This document shows positions 45,574-54,865 of a stretch of DNA of 64,000 nt, piece by piece. The notes under the pieces were generated by a model, which did not search any database, had not been told where the DNA came from, and saw only the letters and a program-made list of their open reading frames with translations. Positions within the stretch are counted from its first letter, which is position 1. Each line of letters opens with the position of its first letter. A program made the translations under genes and the position numbers. The stretch comes from Mycolicibacterium llatzerense. Its GTDB lineage: Bacteria > Actinomycetota > Actinomycetes > Mycobacteriales > Mycobacteriaceae. The DNA is taken from assembly GCF_000878195.1 (NCBI RefSeq), contig NZ_JXST01000005.1:124001-188000 (forward strand), written 5' to 3'.

Positions 45574-45984
45574 GTGATGGTCGACCGGGGACAGTTGTTC
45601 CGTCGTGCGTTCTCCTGGCTGCCCGCCCAGTTCGCCTCCCAGAGTGACGGGCCCGTCGGCCCGCGGCGCTTCGGGTCCACGGAGCACCTGGCCATCGAGG
45701 CCATCGCCGCATTCGTCGACGGTGAACTGCAGATGGGCGCCCACCTCCGTGCCGCCCATCACCTGTCCCAGTGCCCGGATTGCGCCGCCGAGGTGGATGC
45801 CCAGGGTCAGGCCCGGAGCGCGTTGCGCGATTCGTGCCCGATCATCGCGCCCACTTCTTTGCTGGGCGCCTTGGCGAACATCCCCAACGACACATCGATG
45901 CAGTTCGTGGATATCCAGGCGTCAGGAATTGAAGACCAAGACTTTGCCGACCGGCCGCCGCGGGAACGTCGTCGTCGCCGGTAG
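45574..45984 (+). CDS. rseA: Anti-sigma E factor RseA
   Basis: 136-residue zinc-associated anti-sigma protein. The ZAS motif is AHHLSQCPDC at about residues 63-72 within the SigE-binding helix bundle. There is no membrane helix, so it is cytosolic like Rv1222. AGGAG at 45563-45567 precedes a GTG (45574) and an ATG (45577), either of which may be used. In M. tuberculosis phosphorylation triggers ClpC1P2 degradation of RseA; the same control is assumed, not seen. The tail ends in an arginine run (RPPRERRRRR). Confidence 0.9.
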   Translation: MMVDRGQLFRRAFSWLPAQFASQSDGPVGPRRFGSTEHLAIEAIAAFVDGELQMGAHLRAAHHLSQCPDCAAEVDAQGQARSALRDSCPIIAPTSLLGALANIPNDTSMQFVDIQASGIEDQDFADRPPRERRRRR

Positions 45985-45996
45985 GGTTGAGCCTGA

Positions 45997-47561
<1,565 letters not shown>

Positions 47562-47562
<1 letters not shown>

Positions 47563-47981
47563 TGTTCGGCAACATCGGATGGGGCGAGATGCTCGTGCTG
47601 GTCATCGCGGGCCTGGTGATCCTGGGTCCGGAGCGGTTGCCCGGCGCCATCCGGTGGACGGCCGGCAGCCTCAAGCAGGTGCGGGATTACCTCAGCGGCG
47701 CGACCAGTCAGCTGCGCCAGGATCTCGGCCCGGAGTTCGAGGACCTGCGTCAACCCCTCAGCGAACTGCAGAAACTGCGCGGTATGACGCCGCGCGCGGC
47801 GCTGACCAAGCATCTGCTGGACGGTGACGATTCGTTCATCACCGGCGCTTTCGGCACCGCGACCCCGGACCAGACGAAGCCGCTGACCACGCCGGAAGTC
47901 AATGGTGTGCCGCCCACGCCGGGCACCACCGAACCCGCACCGCAGCCGGGGAAGACGACGTTCGACCCCGACGCGACCTGA
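47562..47981 (+). CDS. tatB: Sec-independent translocase protein TatB
   Basis: 139 residues. The N-terminus [20 protein letters not shown] is the membrane helix with the conserved Glu, followed by the GPERLP hinge and an amphipathic helix ([20 protein letters not shown]). The C-terminal tail is Pro/Thr-rich. It works with TatC in export of folded proteins. The ATG shares its A with the htrA stop (TGATG), so expression is coupled. It ends the sigE cluster. Confidence 0.92.
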
Positions 47982-47986
47982 CGCAG

Positions 47987-48694
47987 CTAGAGATTCAGGG
48001 CTTGTAGGCGCGCCGGATCCCGGTAGCGATCCGAATTCTCGGCGATGTCCGCGGCCGGCGGCAGGATTTCATCCGCGGCGACGTAGACGCCGCCGGCGCG
48101 CAGTGAATCGTCGAGCATCAACCAGATCCAGCGGGTCAGGTCGGCGACCAGCGCGTCCTGGCTGTCGCGCAACGGCTGTTCGAGCCAATGCCCCGCGGCG
48201 GTCTCGACCAGGCCGACGATGCTGTAGGACAACCGCTCCGCGTCGGCCTGCACATCGAATGCCGCCACGTACACCTTGAGTACCGCGGTCAGCAGGTTGG
48301 CGATGGTGATCTTGATGTCGGCGAAGGCGTTGAAGCCCTCATCGATGGAGCATCGCTGCAGGTAGCGGTACAGATTCGGGTGTTGGATCAGGAAGTGGAC
48401 GTGCGCGGCCACACCGGCCTGCACGATCTGCGCCATGCTGCCCTCGGGCCGCCACACCGGCGCGAGCTCGGCGGTGATCATCTGGCTGGTGCGGTGCGCG
48501 ACCTCGCGCTGCAGGTCAGCGGCGTCGACGAAGTGCCGGTACAGCTTGGTGCGGCTGACGCCGACGTGCGCGGCGATCTGTTCGGTCGAGGTCTGGGGCC
48601 CGTGTTGCTCGATCACCACGAGGGCAGCGTCGATGAACTCAGCGCGCCTGCGCTCGCGTTGGCCGGCCCAGCGACCGGTGGTGGCATTCGCCAT
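47987..48694 (-). CDS. TetR-family regulator
   Basis: 235 residues. The HTH is AALVIEQHGPQTSTEQIAAH then VSRTKLYRHFVDAADLQREV. The ligand domain ends in a long C-terminal segment (AADEILPPAADIAENSDRYR). It is convergent with tatB (5-base gap) and divergent from the MpaB-type gene, with a CTAG/GGTACG palindrome in the 143-base space. It probably controls that gene and the aldehyde dehydrogenase behind it. Confidence 0.85.
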   Translation of the reverse strand: MANATTGRWAGQRERRRAEFIDAALVVIEQHGPQTSTEQIAAHVGVSRTKLYRHFVDAADLQREVAHRTSQMITAELAPVWRPEGSMAQIVQAGVAAHVHFLIQHPNLYRYLQRCSIDEGFNAFADIKITIANLLTAVLKVYVAAFDVQADAERLSYSIVGLVETAAGHWLEQPLRDSQDALVADLTRWIWLMLDDSLRAGGVYVAADEILPPAADIAENSDRYRDPARLQALNL

Positions 48695-48762
48695 GGCTCC
48701 TTGTTTACCTCATGTACCTGGTCGGGAGTTGCCTGATGCAGCCAATCAGTGGGAGTCTAGCT

Positions 48763-48790
48763 ATCTAGTGGTACGTGGCGTACCATCTAG
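48763..48790. promoter_or_regulatory. Palindromic operator between TetR and MpaB-type genes
   Basis: CTAG-T-GGTACG-TGG-CGTACC-AT-CTAG spans 48765-48790; the GGTACG/CGTACC arms (48770-48775, 48779-48784) are exact, and a further CTAG lies just left. It is about 48 bases upstream of the MpaB-type ATG, a normal operator position for repression by the divergent TetR. Confidence 0.6.
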
Positions 48791-48837
48791 CGCGTCGCGC
48801 CAGAGGGTGGCGCCTTCCTGTTCAAAGGGGAACGACG

Positions 48838-49923
48838 ATGGATGCCGTATCCACATTTCGCCGCGTTGCCGGCCTGCCCGTCGCCGATACGAAGCTGACG
48901 CCCGCGGTCGACTACGGCTTTTTCGGACCCGACTCCGTGACCTGGCGAGTGTGGAGCTACCCGACGTCATTGCTGCTGGGCTTCGCCCGCGCCGTGACCA
49001 TCGAGCACCTCGACCCTTTCCTCGCGGCGGCCGTGGACGCCAGCGGCCAGGTGTACGCCCGGACCCGGCTGCGCTACGACCGCACCATGCAGTACTTCGC
49101 GCTGGTCGCCTTCGGTGACGCCGAGGCTGTGCTGGACGCCTCCGAGATCCTGGTCAAGATTCACGGCAAGGCCATCGGCACCGAGCCGATCACGGGCAAG
49201 CAGTTCGACGCCAACGATCCGTACTCGCAGTTGTGGATCCATCTGACCGCGTGGCACTCGATCCTCTACACCTACGAGATGTTCGGGCCGGGCAAGCTGA
49301 CCGAGGCCGAAGAACTGCAGTACTGGGAAGAGTGTGCGCGCGCCGCCGAATTCCAGACCATCAACCCCGATGACGTGCCGCGCACGCGTGAGGGCATTCA
49401 GCAGTACTTCGAGCAGTTCCGGCCGCAGATGGCCGGCTCCGAGGTGGCCCAGAACATGATGAACTACCTGGTCGACCTGGGTTATCACATCCTGCCCGAG
49501 CGGGTGCCGAGCTGGATGCGCCGCGTGTTCAACTGGCCGATGCGCCGCGCGATCATCGCCACGATGCCGAAGTGGATGCGCACGCTGGGCGGCATCCCGC
49601 AGAACTACTCCGATGACTTCATCGCCAAGTTGATAGCGCGTCCATTCCTGCGGGCGGTCTCCAGCATCCCGCGCCTGGAACTGGCGATCCTGGACTTCAC
49701 CACCCCGCACACCACGCCGATCGTCGGCCCGACGCTGATGAAGATTCCGGCGCAGAACCCCGTCACCTACACCCCGGCCGAGGCGCGGGAGAAGTTCGGC
49801 CGGACCACGCCGTTCGAGCAGTACCAGGCCCTCGCCGCCAAGCGGGCGGTTGGGCAGGGTCCCAAGCCGTACGAGCACAACCACAGCGACGCGCTGCTGG
49901 AATTCGAAGCGCACGCCGGCTGA
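48838..49923 (+). CDS. MpaB/DUF2236-family oxygenase (second copy in window)
   Basis: 361 residues from the ATG at 48838, preceded by AAGGGGA. Family features: DSVTWRVWSYPTSLLLGFAR, the RLRYDRTMQYFALVAFGD segment, VKIHGKAIG with a conserved His, and HLTAWHSILYTYEMFG with the second His. It shares only the fold pattern with the protein at 16836. A heme-dependent oxygenase is likely, substrate unknown. The aldehyde dehydrogenase starts 41 bases after its stop on the same strand, so the pair may oxidise a lipid-derived or terpenoid substrate in sequence (inference). Confidence 0.8.
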   Translation: MDAVSTFRRVAGLPVADTKLTPAVDYGFFGPDSVTWRVWSYPTSLLLGFARAVTIEHLDPFLAAAVDASGQVYARTRLRYDRTMQYFALVAFGDAEAVLDASEILVKIHGKAIGTEPITGKQFDANDPYSQLWIHLTAWHSILYTYEMFGPGKLTEAEELQYWEECARAAEFQTINPDDVPRTREGIQQYFEQFRPQMAGSEVAQNMMNYLVDLGYHILPERVPSWMRRVFNWPMRRAIIATMPKWMRTLGGIPQNYSDDFIAKLIARPFLRAVSSIPRLELAILDFTTPHTTPIVGPTLMKIPAQNPVTYTPAEAREKFGRTTPFEQYQALAAKRAVGQGPKPYEHNHSDALLEFEAHAG

Positions 49924-49964
49924 TTCCGGCCCATACCGACCGTACCACCGGGAGAATTCAGTAC

Positions 49965-51656
49965 ATGACCGACACTGCGTACACGGCCCTGGTGGACCAG
50001 GCGCTGGATGACCTCGCCGAAGGCGAGAAGGCTTGGGCGACAACCCCTCTGGCGCGCCGGCGGGAGATTCTCGACGACGTGCAGCAGCTGGCGGTGCAGC
50101 ACGGCGCCGAGTGGGTCGAGGCCGCGGTCCGGATCAAACAACTGAATCCGGACTCGCCGCTGGTCGGTGAGGAATGGATTTCCGGGCCCTACCCGCTGGC
50201 AGCCGGGGCCGCCGCGCTGTCGGCGAGCCTGGCCAAGCTGGAGGCCGGCAAGAGCCCGCTGGACGGTGCCACGTTCGGCACCGCCGCGGGCCGCACCACC
50301 GTGGATGTGTTGCCGCTCAACGTCTTCGACAAGCTGCTGCTGTCCGGCTTCAGTGCACAGGTGTGGCTGCAGCCCGGCGTCGGCCGGGACGAGGCGCTGC
50401 GGACCGCCGGCCTGGCGCAGCGCGATCCGGTCAAGACGAACGGGATCGGCGTCGTCCTCGGCGCCGGCAACATCACGTCGATCGCCCCACTGGACACCGT
50501 CTACGAGCTGATCGCCAACAACCGGGTCGTCGCGCTCAAGCTCAACCCGGTCACCGATCCGATCCTGCCGGTGCTGACCAAGGTGCTGGCGCCGTTCATC
50601 GCACTCGGTGCGGTGCGGATCCTCACCGGTGGCGCGGACGTCGGCACCTACCTGGTGCAGCACGACGCGGTGGACCACGTGCACATGACCGGCAGCGCGC
50701 TGACCCACGACGCCATCGTCTTCGGCGTCGGGGAAGAAGGCGCCCGGCGCAAGGCCGCGGGCGAGCCGATCCTGCACAAGGACATCACCAGTGAGCTCGG
50801 CGGCGTGTCGCCGACCATCGTGGTGCCCGGCAAGTGGAGCCGCGCCGATATCGAATTCCAGGCCAACCACATCGCCACCCAGCGGCTGCACAACAACGGC
50901 TACAACTGCGTGGCGTCGCAGGTCGTTGTGCTGTCGTCGAAGTGGGCGCAGCGTGACGAGTTCGTGGCGGCGCTGACCAAGGCCATCGCCGCGGCACCCA
51001 AGCGCGCGGCGTACTACCCGGGTTCCGATGCCCGCGTCGCCAGCGCCGAGGCCACATATCCGAAGGCCCAGCGGCTCGGCGATCGCGTGCTGGTGGTGGA
51101 CCCCGAGGACCGCACCGCGCTGCTCAACACCGAGTACTTCTCGCCGGTGTACGGCGTCATCGACCTGGACAGTGACGGTGTCGAGTTCGTCCGTGAGGCC
51201 ACTCGCCTGGCCAACGAGGACTTCGTCGGCACCCTGGGCGTCAACATCGTCGCGGCGCCCGCCACCATCAAGACGCTGGGCAAGGCATTCGACGCCATGA
51301 TCGAGGCGCTGCACTACGGCACGGTGGCGGTGAACGCCTGGACCGGCGTCGGATACCTGACCCCGCACGCCACCTGGGGCGCGTTCCCCGGGCATACGCT
51401 CAGTGACGTGCAGAGCGGAATCGGTGTGGTGCACAACGGATTCCTGCTCGAGAAGCCCGAGCGCACGGTGGTGCGCGGGCCGTTCCGCCCGTCGCCGCGC
51501 TCGCTGATCGGTGGCGAGCTATCGATCTCGCCGAAGCCGCCGTGGTTCGTCAACAACCGCACGGCCGCCGCCACCGGCCGGCTTCTCACCGCGTTCACCG
51601 GCAAGCCGAGCTGGGCCAAACTGCCCGCGATCTTCGTCTCTGCGCTGCGGGGCTGA
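49965..51656 (+). CDS. Aldehyde dehydrogenase-family protein
   Basis: 563 residues, longer than ordinary ALDHs (about 490). The catalytic Cys is in NGYNCVASQVV and the general-base Glu in DITSELGGVSP. NAD-fold and NPVTDPILP segments are in place. The N-terminal 120 residues and the C-terminal tail after the catalytic domain (PPWFVNNRTAAATGRLL) are extended. The substrate is unknown; neighbours suggest an aldehyde from lipid or terpenoid oxidation. It has a ribosome site GGGAG before the ATG, and a terminator with a T-run after the stop. Confidence 0.85.
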   Translation: MTDTAYTALVDQALDDLAEGEKAWATTPLARRREILDDVQQLAVQHGAEWVEAAVRIKQLNPDSPLVGEEWISGPYPLAAGAAALSASLAKLEAGKSPLDGATFGTAAGRTTVDVLPLNVFDKLLLSGFSAQVWLQPGVGRDEALRTAGLAQRDPVKTNGIGVVLGAGNITSIAPLDTVYELIANNRVVALKLNPVTDPILPVLTKVLAPFIALGAVRILTGGADVGTYLVQHDAVDHVHMTGSALTHDAIVFGVGEEGARRKAAGEPILHKDITSELGGVSPTIVVPGKWSRADIEFQANHIATQRLHNNGYNCVASQVVVLSSKWAQRDEFVAALTKAIAAAPKRAAYYPGSDARVASAEATYPKAQRLGDRVLVVDPEDRTALLNTEYFSPVYGVIDLDSDGVEFVREATRLANEDFVGTLGVNIVAAPATIKTLGKAFDAMIEALHYGTVAVNAWTGVGYLTPHATWGAFPGHTLSDVQSGIGVVHNGFLLEKPERTVVRGPFRPSPRSLIGGELSISPKPPWFVNNRTAAATGRLLTAFTGKPSWAKLPAIFVSALRG

Positions 51657-51683
51657 TGGATTTCCCCGGGGGTCGTTGATCCG

Positions 51684-51722
51684 AAAGGCCGGTCTGTGGT
51701 CAGCCACGGGCCGGCTTTTCTG
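51684..51722 (+). terminator. Intrinsic terminator after the aldehyde dehydrogenase gene
   Basis: AAAGGCCGG (51684-51692) pairs with CCGGCTTTT (51711-51719) with one bulged G, and an inner GTGG/CCAC stem extends it. The descending arm runs into TTTTCT, one of the few U-tract terminators in the window. It lies 28 bases past the stop and just before the TetR gene. Confidence 0.7.
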
Positions 51723-51742
51723 TTCTCGCTAGTGTTCTTGGT

Positions 51743-52408
51743 GTGACGAGCAACCACGGCAGTGACGCAGACGCGGCGGCCCGGGCTCGGGGGGAGCGCC
51801 GCCGGATGCGTACCCGGGCGGCGATCCTGGACGCGGCCGAGGTGTTGCTGTCGCAGCATTCGGCCGATGCGATCAAGGTCGACGACGTGGCCGAGGTCGC
51901 CGGCATTTCTCCGGCGTCGGTGTACGGCCACTTCGGCACCAAAGATGCGCTGGTCACCGCCGCGGTGGAACGGCTCCTCGACATGTCGATGACGACGCTG
52001 ACCGCGGCGTACGCGCGCGACGGCTCGCCGTTCGAACAAGTCGTGGAGGCCGGGCGCGCGTACATGCGGTTGCTCGTCGAGCACCCGGCCTTGACTCGCT
52101 ACCTGTCGGTGAACGCGCTCGCTGGGCCGGGACTGCCGACCGACGGCCTGGTGGCCGAGCGGATGCACCTGCTGCGGTCGATGTTCGAGGAGCGAATCCA
52201 GGCCGCGATCGACGCGGGCGAGCTGCAGCCGATAGACAGTCGGCTGATGTCGTTCTTCCTGTTCGGCGCTTGGAACGGGGTCGCTGCCCTCGCGTTGCGT
52301 CAAGATCAGGCGCAGCTCACCGCGGACGAGGTCGAGCAGGCGTTGCTGCAGGCGATGAGCATTTTCCGGCGGGGAGTCGTGGTGCAGCCGGAGGCCCTCC
52401 AGGGGTAG
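51743..52408 (+). CDS. TetR-family regulator upstream of the DUF2306 gene
   Basis: 221 residues from a GTG at 51743. The HTH is RTRAAILDAAEVLLSQHSAD with DVAEVAGISPASVYGHFGTK. The C-terminal domain is of the TetR_C type with AGRAYMRLLVEHPALTRYL. It lies 94 bases upstream of the DUF2306 gene on the same strand, and two tandem palindromes fill that space, so it probably controls the DUF2306 gene. Confidence 0.85.
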   Translation: MTSNHGSDADAAARARGERRRMRTRAAILDAAEVLLSQHSADAIKVDDVAEVAGISPASVYGHFGTKDALVTAAVERLLDMSMTTLTAAYARDGSPFEQVVEAGRAYMRLLVEHPALTRYLSVNALAGPGLPTDGLVAERMHLLRSMFEERIQAAIDAGELQPIDSRLMSFFLFGAWNGVAALALRQDQAQLTADEVEQALLQAMSIFRRGVVVQPEALQG

Positions 52409-52454
52409 TCACGCCGGTGGCCCGGCGGTCGTGGGCCCGCGCCTATTGCGCAAT

Positions 52455-52489
52455 TTGGAGTCGAACTCTAAATTAGAGATCAACTCCAA
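52455..52489. promoter_or_regulatory. Two tandem 17-bp palindromes upstream of the DUF2306 gene
   Basis: TTGGAGTCGAACTCTAA (52455-52471) and TTAGAGATCAACTCCAA (52473-52489) are each imperfect palindromes of a TTAGAGT-TGA-ACTCTAA-like site, and together form a larger symmetric unit (TTTGGAGT 52454-52461 with ACTCCAAA 52483-52490). They end 13 bases before the DUF2306 start. The binding protein is most probably the preceding TetR. Confidence 0.65.
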
Positions 52490-52502
52490 ATGACGGTCCC
52501 GC

Positions 52503-53693
52503 ATGGCCGTCGAGAAATGGTGGTCGACGATGTCCCCGCAAACTTCATCCCGGGCGCACCTGCCGATGTCCCGGGTGCTGTTCTATGCGATCGCGGCAGT
52601 GGCGTTCCTGTATCTGCCGTTGGCGATCAACTACATGTGGCCGCTGTTCTCGCCCGGGAGTCCCCGGCTGCAAGACGGCATCAATGAGCTCATCAACGGC
52701 CGCGCCTACGCCGTCGGTGCGGACTCGGTGGAAGACGTACGGCATGCCGACTACGCCCGCCACCGGGTGGTGATGGGTATCCACACGACGCTCGGCGCGC
52801 TCGCATTGGGTGCGGCGATGTTCCAGTTCTCCACCCGGCTGCGCACCCGCCGCCCGGCGATCCACCGCTGGACCGGACGCGCCTATCTGGCGCTGATGAC
52901 CGTCAGCATGCTGTGCGCGATCGCCTTTCTGGCCATGACCATGCCGGTCCATCATTTCATCGGCCGCGCGTTCGATCTGCAGTTGTGGGGGCTGGCAATC
53001 GGCACTTTGGGCAGCGGCTGGCTCGGTTTCGTGGCAATCCTGCGGCGGGACGTCGTCAGTCACCGCGCCTGGATGGGCTACAGCATTGCCTTGATGATGA
53101 CGGCTCCGCTGCTGCGGGTGCTGTGGATCGGCGTGCAGCCCGTCATCCCTCAGCATGACCTGCTCACCAATCTGGGGGTGGCCTCGATTCTGTTGGGCGT
53201 CCTCGCGCCGTTCGGCGCCGCCGTTGCGTTCATGCTGACCAATCGTGGTCGCGGTGGTGGTGCGGACATCGCCACCACGGTGGCTGGGTACCGAATGTGG
53301 TTGGCGGTGGCCCTTTTCGGGTCGGTGATCTACACCGTGCTGTTCTCGCGACTGCCCGAGTCTGTGCCGGATGCGGTACTGGCGTACCACCTCGTGCCGG
53401 TGTGGCTGGCCGCGGCGATCGCCGTCGCCGGCATCCGCAATGCCCGCGTGGCCGGCGACGGCGTTCGCGAACAGCGCTGGCGCTGGCTGCTTGCCGGGGT
53501 GGCCCTGGCGCCGGTCGCCGCGAGCGTGACCGCCTTGCTCGCGGCGCCGGTCTACACCGCCACCGACGCGGTGCTCGCCGGCGGGATGGACGGTGCGCCG
53601 CTGCCGATTACCGCGGCGTTCGCGCTCGTGGTGTGGCAGGCGCGCGTTCGCCGGCGGACTCCCGCCCCCGTCGACCAATTGGCCTTGGCGTGA
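52503..53693 (+). CDS. DUF2306 polytopic membrane protein
   Basis: 396 residues with about ten hydrophobic segments. The first is MSRVLFYAIAAVAFLYLPLA; the conserved His-containing region HRVVMGIHTTLGALALGAAM and RRPAIHRWTGRAYLA mark DUF2306-type proteins, sometimes related to cytochrome-like or heme membrane proteins. Function is unknown. The ATG at 52503 or a nearby internal ATG (52566, MSRVLFY) could be used. It is followed by a small ORF with its own ribosome site. Confidence 0.75.
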   Translation: MAVEKWWSTMSPQTSSRAHLPMSRVLFYAIAAVAFLYLPLAINYMWPLFSPGSPRLQDGINELINGRAYAVGADSVEDVRHADYARHRVVMGIHTTLGALALGAAMFQFSTRLRTRRPAIHRWTGRAYLALMTVSMLCAIAFLAMTMPVHHFIGRAFDLQLWGLAIGTLGSGWLGFVAILRRDVVSHRAWMGYSIALMMTAPLLRVLWIGVQPVIPQHDLLTNLGVASILLGVLAPFGAAVAFMLTNRGRGGGADIATTVAGYRMWLAVALFGSVIYTVLFSRLPESVPDAVLAYHLVPVWLAAAIAVAGIRNARVAGDGVREQRWRWLLAGVALAPVAASVTALLAAPVYTATDAVLAGGMDGAPLPITAAFALVVWQARVRRRTPAPVDQLALA

Positions 53694-53720
53694 CCTGTCT
53701 ATTCAAAGGAGTAGTGCCGC

Positions 53721-53807
53721 ATGGCATCTGACTACGCGACACCCGCCGCTTCCGTCGACCAGAGTCAGATCGATCGCGACATCGCGGACCTGACGGGCCG
53801 GCTCTAG
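53721..53807 (+). CDS. Small ORF of 28 residues with a good ribosome site
   Basis: AAAGGAG at 53705-53711 is followed by an ATG at 53721 and a frame encoding MASDYATPAASVDQSQ and a short acidic tail (DRDIADLTGRL) to a TAG at 53805. It is 27 bases after the DUF2306 stop. It may be a real microprotein translated with the DUF2306 gene, or the remaining start of a truncated gene. No homologue is recognised. Confidence 0.35.
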   Translation: MASDYATPAASVDQSQIDRDIADLTGRL

Positions 53808-53862
53808 CCTGCTGTCGCTGTCGTGGCGGTGCGGGTTCGTCAACATCTGGTCATCGAACGCT

Positions 53863-53897
53863 AACCTACGGTACCGTAGGTTACGGTACCGTAGGTT
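53863..53897. promoter_or_regulatory. Tandem ACGGTACCGTAGGTT repeats with nested palindromes, operator for the desaturase gene
   Basis: AACCTACGGTACCGTAGGTT (53863-53882) is a perfect 20-bp palindrome. A second ACGGTACCGTAGGTT copy (53883-53897) directly abuts it, giving two tandem 15-base repeats each centred on GGTACC. The site ends 46 bases before the desaturase ATG. It should bind a dimeric repressor, possibly as two dimers; the regulator is not next to it. Confidence 0.7.
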
Positions 53898-53943
53898 TGT
53901 GAATTGTGGACCTGACGCTGACCAACGATGGAGGGATTGACCC

Positions 53944-54855
53944 ATGGATACCCAGGCCGCTGTGCTTTATGAACTGGAGCCCGTCGTCGCGCAGAACCTC
54001 GACCGGCATCTGAAGACGGCGCGGGAGTGGTTCCCGCACGACTATGTGCCGTGGAGCCGCGGGCGTGATTTCGCATTCCTCGGCGGCGAGGACTGGCAGC
54101 CGGAGGACTCACCGCTGGACCCGGTCGCCAAAACGGCGCTGACGGTCAATCTGCTGACCGAGGACAACCTGCCGTCGTATCACCGCGAGATCGCCACCCG
54201 GTTCTCCCGCGACGGTGCCTGGGGCACCTGGGTCGGGCAGTGGACGGCGGAGGAGGGGCGCCACAGCATCGCGCTGCGGGACTATCTGGTTGTCACCCGC
54301 GGCGTCGATCCCGTTGCTCTGGAACGGCTTCGCATGGAACACACCGTCGCCGGCTACGACGCGGGAGAGCGGAGCGCGCTGTCGGTGCTGGCCTACGTGT
54401 CGTTCCAGGAACTGGCCACCCGCGTCTCGCATCGCAACACCGGCCGGGCGTCGGGTTGCCCGCTGGCCGACCAGCTCCTGGCCCGCATCGCGGCCGACGA
54501 GAACCTGCACATGGTCTTCTACCGCAACCTGATGGCCGCGGCGCTGGACATCGCCCCGGACGACGCGATGGTCGCCATCCGCGATGAGGTCATCAATTTC
54601 GCGATGCCCGGCCAGGGGATGACCGACTTCACCAAGAACGCACTCACCATCGCCAAGGCCGGCATCTATGACCTGCGCATCCACCACGACGACGTCCTGG
54701 TCCCGGTGCTGCGCTTCTGGAACATCTTCGACCGCAACGATTTTGGCGCGGTTGGCGAACAGGCCCGGGAGGAACTGATCGGGTTCCTCGGGCTGCTCGA
54801 CGAGCGCGCGCGGTTCTACGAGGAGAAGCGCAAACTGGCCACCGTCTCCGGGTGA
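53944..54855 (+). CDS. Acyl-ACP desaturase (DesA-type, ferritin-like di-iron)
   Basis: 303 residues. Di-iron ligands are seen in LLTEDNLPSYHREI, WTAEEGRHSIALRDY, VSFQELATRVSH and ADENLHMVFYRN, the E-x-x-H pattern of soluble stearoyl-ACP-type desaturases. It introduces a double bond into an acyl-ACP with O2 and reduced ferredoxin, possibly for mycolate or membrane lipid. GGAGGG at 53930-53935 is the ribosome site for the ATG at 53944. The desaturase stands alone in its direction, under a strong palindromic operator, and is convergent with a KAS III gene. Confidence 0.9.
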   Translation: MDTQAAVLYELEPVVAQNLDRHLKTAREWFPHDYVPWSRGRDFAFLGGEDWQPEDSPLDPVAKTALTVNLLTEDNLPSYHREIATRFSRDGAWGTWVGQWTAEEGRHSIALRDYLVVTRGVDPVALERLRMEHTVAGYDAGERSALSVLAYVSFQELATRVSHRNTGRASGCPLADQLLARIAADENLHMVFYRNLMAAALDIAPDDAMVAIRDEVINFAMPGQGMTDFTKNALTIAKAGIYDLRIHHDDVLVPVLRFWNIFDRNDFGAVGEQAREELIGFLGLLDERARFYEEKRKLATVSG

Positions 54856-54865
54856 GCCGTGGGGG

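Noticed and set aside
49767..51434. Leftward open frame of 555 codons opposite the aldehyde dehydrogenase
   Set aside because: Same reasoning: the catalytic Cys and Glu motifs are on the plus strand and the antisense frame has no domain.
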